NCBI GenBank assembly: GCA_900551195.1
Contig: URVD01000092.1
Coordinates: forward strand, 1 to 7,131
Source: an uncultured Collinsella sp.
GTDB taxonomy: Bacteria; Actinomycetota; Coriobacteriia; Coriobacteriales; Coriobacteriaceae
DNA length: 7,131 nt
Direction: 5' to 3'
Every line of letters begins with the position of its first letter. The stretch's first letter is position 1. Position numbers and translations under genes: made by a program. Positions 5,871 to 7,131 of this stretch are shown piece by piece. The notes below the pieces were generated by a model that had not been told where the DNA came from, did not search any database, and worked only from the letters and a program-made list of their open reading frames with translations.

Positions 5871-6248
5871 GTCTGCAATATCAGCAAGGACGGCGCGACC
5901 GAATGGCTCGGCGAGGACGAAATCGGAAAGCTCGACAAGGGCGGCACCGGAAGCACCGTGATGTTCACGCTGCAACTTTCGGGCTATTCGAGCTGCGAGG
6001 ATGTTATCGCGGGCTTTTCCGTGCCGGTCGAGGACCGGGCGCAGATTACTTCGGGCTCATGGATCGCGTGCGTATACGGTTCCAACATGGCGCGGCACGT
6101 TGCCATGGCGAGTCCGATGGAAAACGGTGGCTACCGCTTGGATCTCATTACCGAGGAGGCTATCAAGACCGGTAGGTTTACCCAGGGCGGCGGTGCTCCG
6201 ACGATAGACGAATTTTGGCAGGAAAAGACTGGACGCGCGCTCGGCTAG
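5862..6248 (+). pseudogene. C-terminal part of the broken lipoprotein gene, out of frame with its start
   Basis: This frame is open to TAG 6246-6248 and encodes VLSVCNISKDGATEW onward. It has no signal peptide, no convincing ribosome site (AAAGAG at 5855-5860 abuts GTG 5862) and starts in the middle of a conserved domain. Its content continues the upstream fragment and parallels the paralogue at 6284-6970: a STVMFTLQLSGYSS segment corresponds to DDSVAILLSVGGYTT, the segment SWIACVYGS to VYWLVKALDGS, and IDEFW near the end to IDELW. The shift is -1 (equivalently +2) relative to 5485-5850, exactly accounted for by the 23-bp insertion at the junction. Translation could restart at GTG 5862, 11 bases past the TGA, but the product would stay in the cytoplasm. 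Decay must be recent, since no other stop or frame change is seen in this frame. Confidence 0.72.
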
Positions 6249-6283
6249 GTGCGACGTGGCCAATACCATAGCGAGGAACGAAC

Positions 6284-6970
6284 ATGATGAATGAAGTGAC
6301 GATGAACCGTGCGGCCTTTGTGGCAGGCGCGGGTGCGCTGGCTTGTGCGCTGGCTGGCTGCTCGGGCGGATTGGGCGGCGCGGGCGGTGCCAAGAAGGCG
6401 ACCACGGCGGACGCCGCCTGTGTAGACGACAACGCTAACGTGACGGTCTATGCTGCGATCAACTTGGACGGCGCCGACCTGGTGCGCCTGCTCAAGCATC
6501 AAAACTATGAGTGGCAAGGCGAGAGCGTGGGCTACGGTGCCGCCGATGACGCGGGACTTTTCGCTTTTACCTTTTCTAAGATTTCGGATGACGTGGACGA
6601 ACTTGCGAACAGCGCGATACCGCTTTCGGAGTCCGAGTACGAGGAACTTGAGCCGGGCGGCGGAGACGATAGCGTGGCGATTTTGCTCTCGGTGGGCGGC
6701 TATACGACGGGCAATCGTGCGCTCACCGGCGCAATCGGCGATGCGGCGATAGTGCAGGAGAAGTGCACAATCGACGATTCCGTGTATTGGCTGGTCAAGG
6801 CGCTCGACGGCAGCCGTTACGTGATTTCGGCCTACGACACCGAAGATGATGGCGACAGCGCGCATGACATCTATATCTATAGTGAGTCTTTTATTCACAC
6901 CGGTTATCTGAGCGGCGGCGACCAAATCGATATTGACGAACTCTGGAGCCGCCTGACCAATGCCTCGTAG
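6284..6970 (+). CDS. Lipoprotein of unknown function, intact paralogue of the preceding broken gene
   Basis: The 228-residue product starts after a clear ribosome site (GAGGAA at 6273-6278, 5 bases before ATG). Its signal peptide ends in the lipobox LAGC with Cys26 lipidated, the same position as in the preceding gene, and both carry an R-x-A-F-V-A motif at the start of the hydrophobic core. A short Gly/Ala/Lys linker leads to the domain (about 48-228): NVTVYAAINLDG, LVRLLKHQNYEWQ, VAILLSVGGYTT, YWLVKALDGSRYVISAY and IDIDELWSRL. It is acidic and lacks recognisable catalytic motifs, so a ligand-binding or structural role on the outer face of the membrane is more likely than an enzyme. I do not recognise the family. 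The gap to the preceding stop is 35 bases, consistent with co-transcription. It is followed by a convergent gene 79 bases away. Confidence 0.8.
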   Translation: MMNEVTMNRAAFVAGAGALACALAGCSGGLGGAGGAKKATTADAACVDDNANVTVYAAINLDGADLVRLLKHQNYEWQGESVGYGAADDAGLFAFTFSKISDDVDELANSAIPLSESEYEELEPGGGDDSVAILLSVGGYTTGNRALTGAIGDAAIVQEKCTIDDSVYWLVKALDGSRYVISAYDTEDDGDSAHDIYIYSESFIHTGYLSGGDQIDIDELWSRLTNAS

Positions 6971-6980
6971 CGCACCAAAA

Positions 6981-6998
6981 CCACCACAAAGGGGACAG
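6981..6998. repeat. Truncated copy of the GGGGAC-core palindrome
   Basis: The 18 bases CCACCACAAAGGGGACAG are identical to 3241-3258, covering the 5' arm and the first eight bases of the core. The matching 3' arm (TTTGTGGTGG) is absent here, so this copy cannot form the hairpin. It lies 10 bases after the last operon gene and appears to be a decayed or one-sided repeat. Confidence 0.7.
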
Positions 6999-7000
6999 TG

Positions 7001-7022
7001 AGGCGGGACTTTTTGACCGCCT
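7001..7022. terminator. Weak hairpin between convergent genes
   Basis: AGGCGG (7001-7006) and CCGCCT (7017-7022) form a GC-rich 6-bp stem with a 10-base loop containing five T. It lies between the two convergent stop codons, where a shared terminator would be expected. There is no T tract after the stem on either strand, so intrinsic termination here is doubtful. Confidence 0.35.
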
Positions 7023-7049
7023 GATGGGTCGAGCGTCACAACTCGTGCG

Positions 7050-7131
7050 TTACAGCAGCTCGCCGTGGCGGGCGATGTAGCGGCGCTTGGCCAGTTGGGT
7101 GAGCGCGATGTAGGCGGCGACAATGCCGATG
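7050..7131 (-). CDS. mgtA: C-terminal end of a probable Mg2+-transporting P-type ATPase (MgtA-like), partial
   Basis: Read on the minus strand from the window edge, 26 codons end in TAA (7052-7050). They encode a hydrophobic start IGIVAAYIALTQLAKRR followed by YIARHGELL. This resembles the end of MgtA/MgtB Mg2+-importing P-type ATPases, where the last transmembrane helix runs into a TLTQLVK-like segment and a short basic tail with an RRYG-type motif. Such enzymes use ATP to import Mg2+ across the cytoplasmic membrane, often under low-Mg2+ control. Only the tail is visible, so none of the ATPase signature motifs can be checked, and another P-type ATPase or transporter remains possible. The gene is convergent with the lipoprotein operon and shows no functional link to it. 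Confidence 0.6.
   Translation of the reverse strand, partial: IGIVAAYIALTQLAKRRYIARHGELL

Noticed and set aside
6245..7123. 292-codon open frame on the minus strand
   Set aside because: It lies opposite the intact lipoprotein gene and runs out of frame with the real minus-strand gene ending at 7050. It has low-complexity shadow composition and no recognisable domain.

Overview
The window looks like chromosomal DNA of a GC-rich gut actinobacterium of the class Coriobacteriia, most likely Collinsella or a close relative. The main clue is a 12-helix membrane protein ending in a LuxR-type helix-turn-helix domain, an architecture strongly expanded in that class. The codon use, the lipoprotein style and short palindromic repeats with a GGGGAC core agree with this. 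The assignment is inference; there is no rRNA or other phylogenetic marker here.

Layout: (1) 39-1352, plus strand, a complete cytoplasmic apiosidase-like (DUF4038/GH140-type) glycoside hydrolase with a C-terminal beta-sandwich domain. (2) 1353-1691, a 339-base intergenic region with a long hairpin that probably ends the first gene, a GGGGAC-core palindrome with a 12-bp tandem duplication, and a possible promoter/operator for the next gene. (3) 1692-3236, the membrane-bound LuxR-family regulator, followed within 4 bases by a strong terminator-like palindrome. (4) 3382-6970, four loci on one strand with short gaps: a small membrane-anchored protein, a zinc-ribbon protein with a Gln-rich segment, a lipoprotein gene that is broken, and an intact lipoprotein paralogous to it. 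They look like one envelope-related operon of unknown function. (5) 7050-7131, minus strand, the last 26 codons of a gene convergent with the operon, whose end resembles the C-terminus of MgtA-type Mg2+ P-type ATPases.

The most informative observation is the lesion in the first lipoprotein gene. A 10-bp direct repeat (CGTGCTCAGC) flanks 13 extra bases that begin with an in-frame TGA. Removing exactly one repeat unit plus the 13 bases (23 bp) rejoins the two halves into a 246-residue protein that aligns along its length with the paralogue just downstream. This looks like an insertion footprint or a slippage-reversible off state rather than two genes. The second notable point is that two intergenic palindromes with unrelated arms share the same 13-base core layout (GGGGAC-NNN-C-NNN), and a third, one-armed copy lies at the end of the operon.

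No tRNA, rRNA, CRISPR array, intact insertion sequence or recognisable defence system was seen. The four-locus envelope cassette is the only candidate for an undescribed system, and its function cannot be read from sequence alone.
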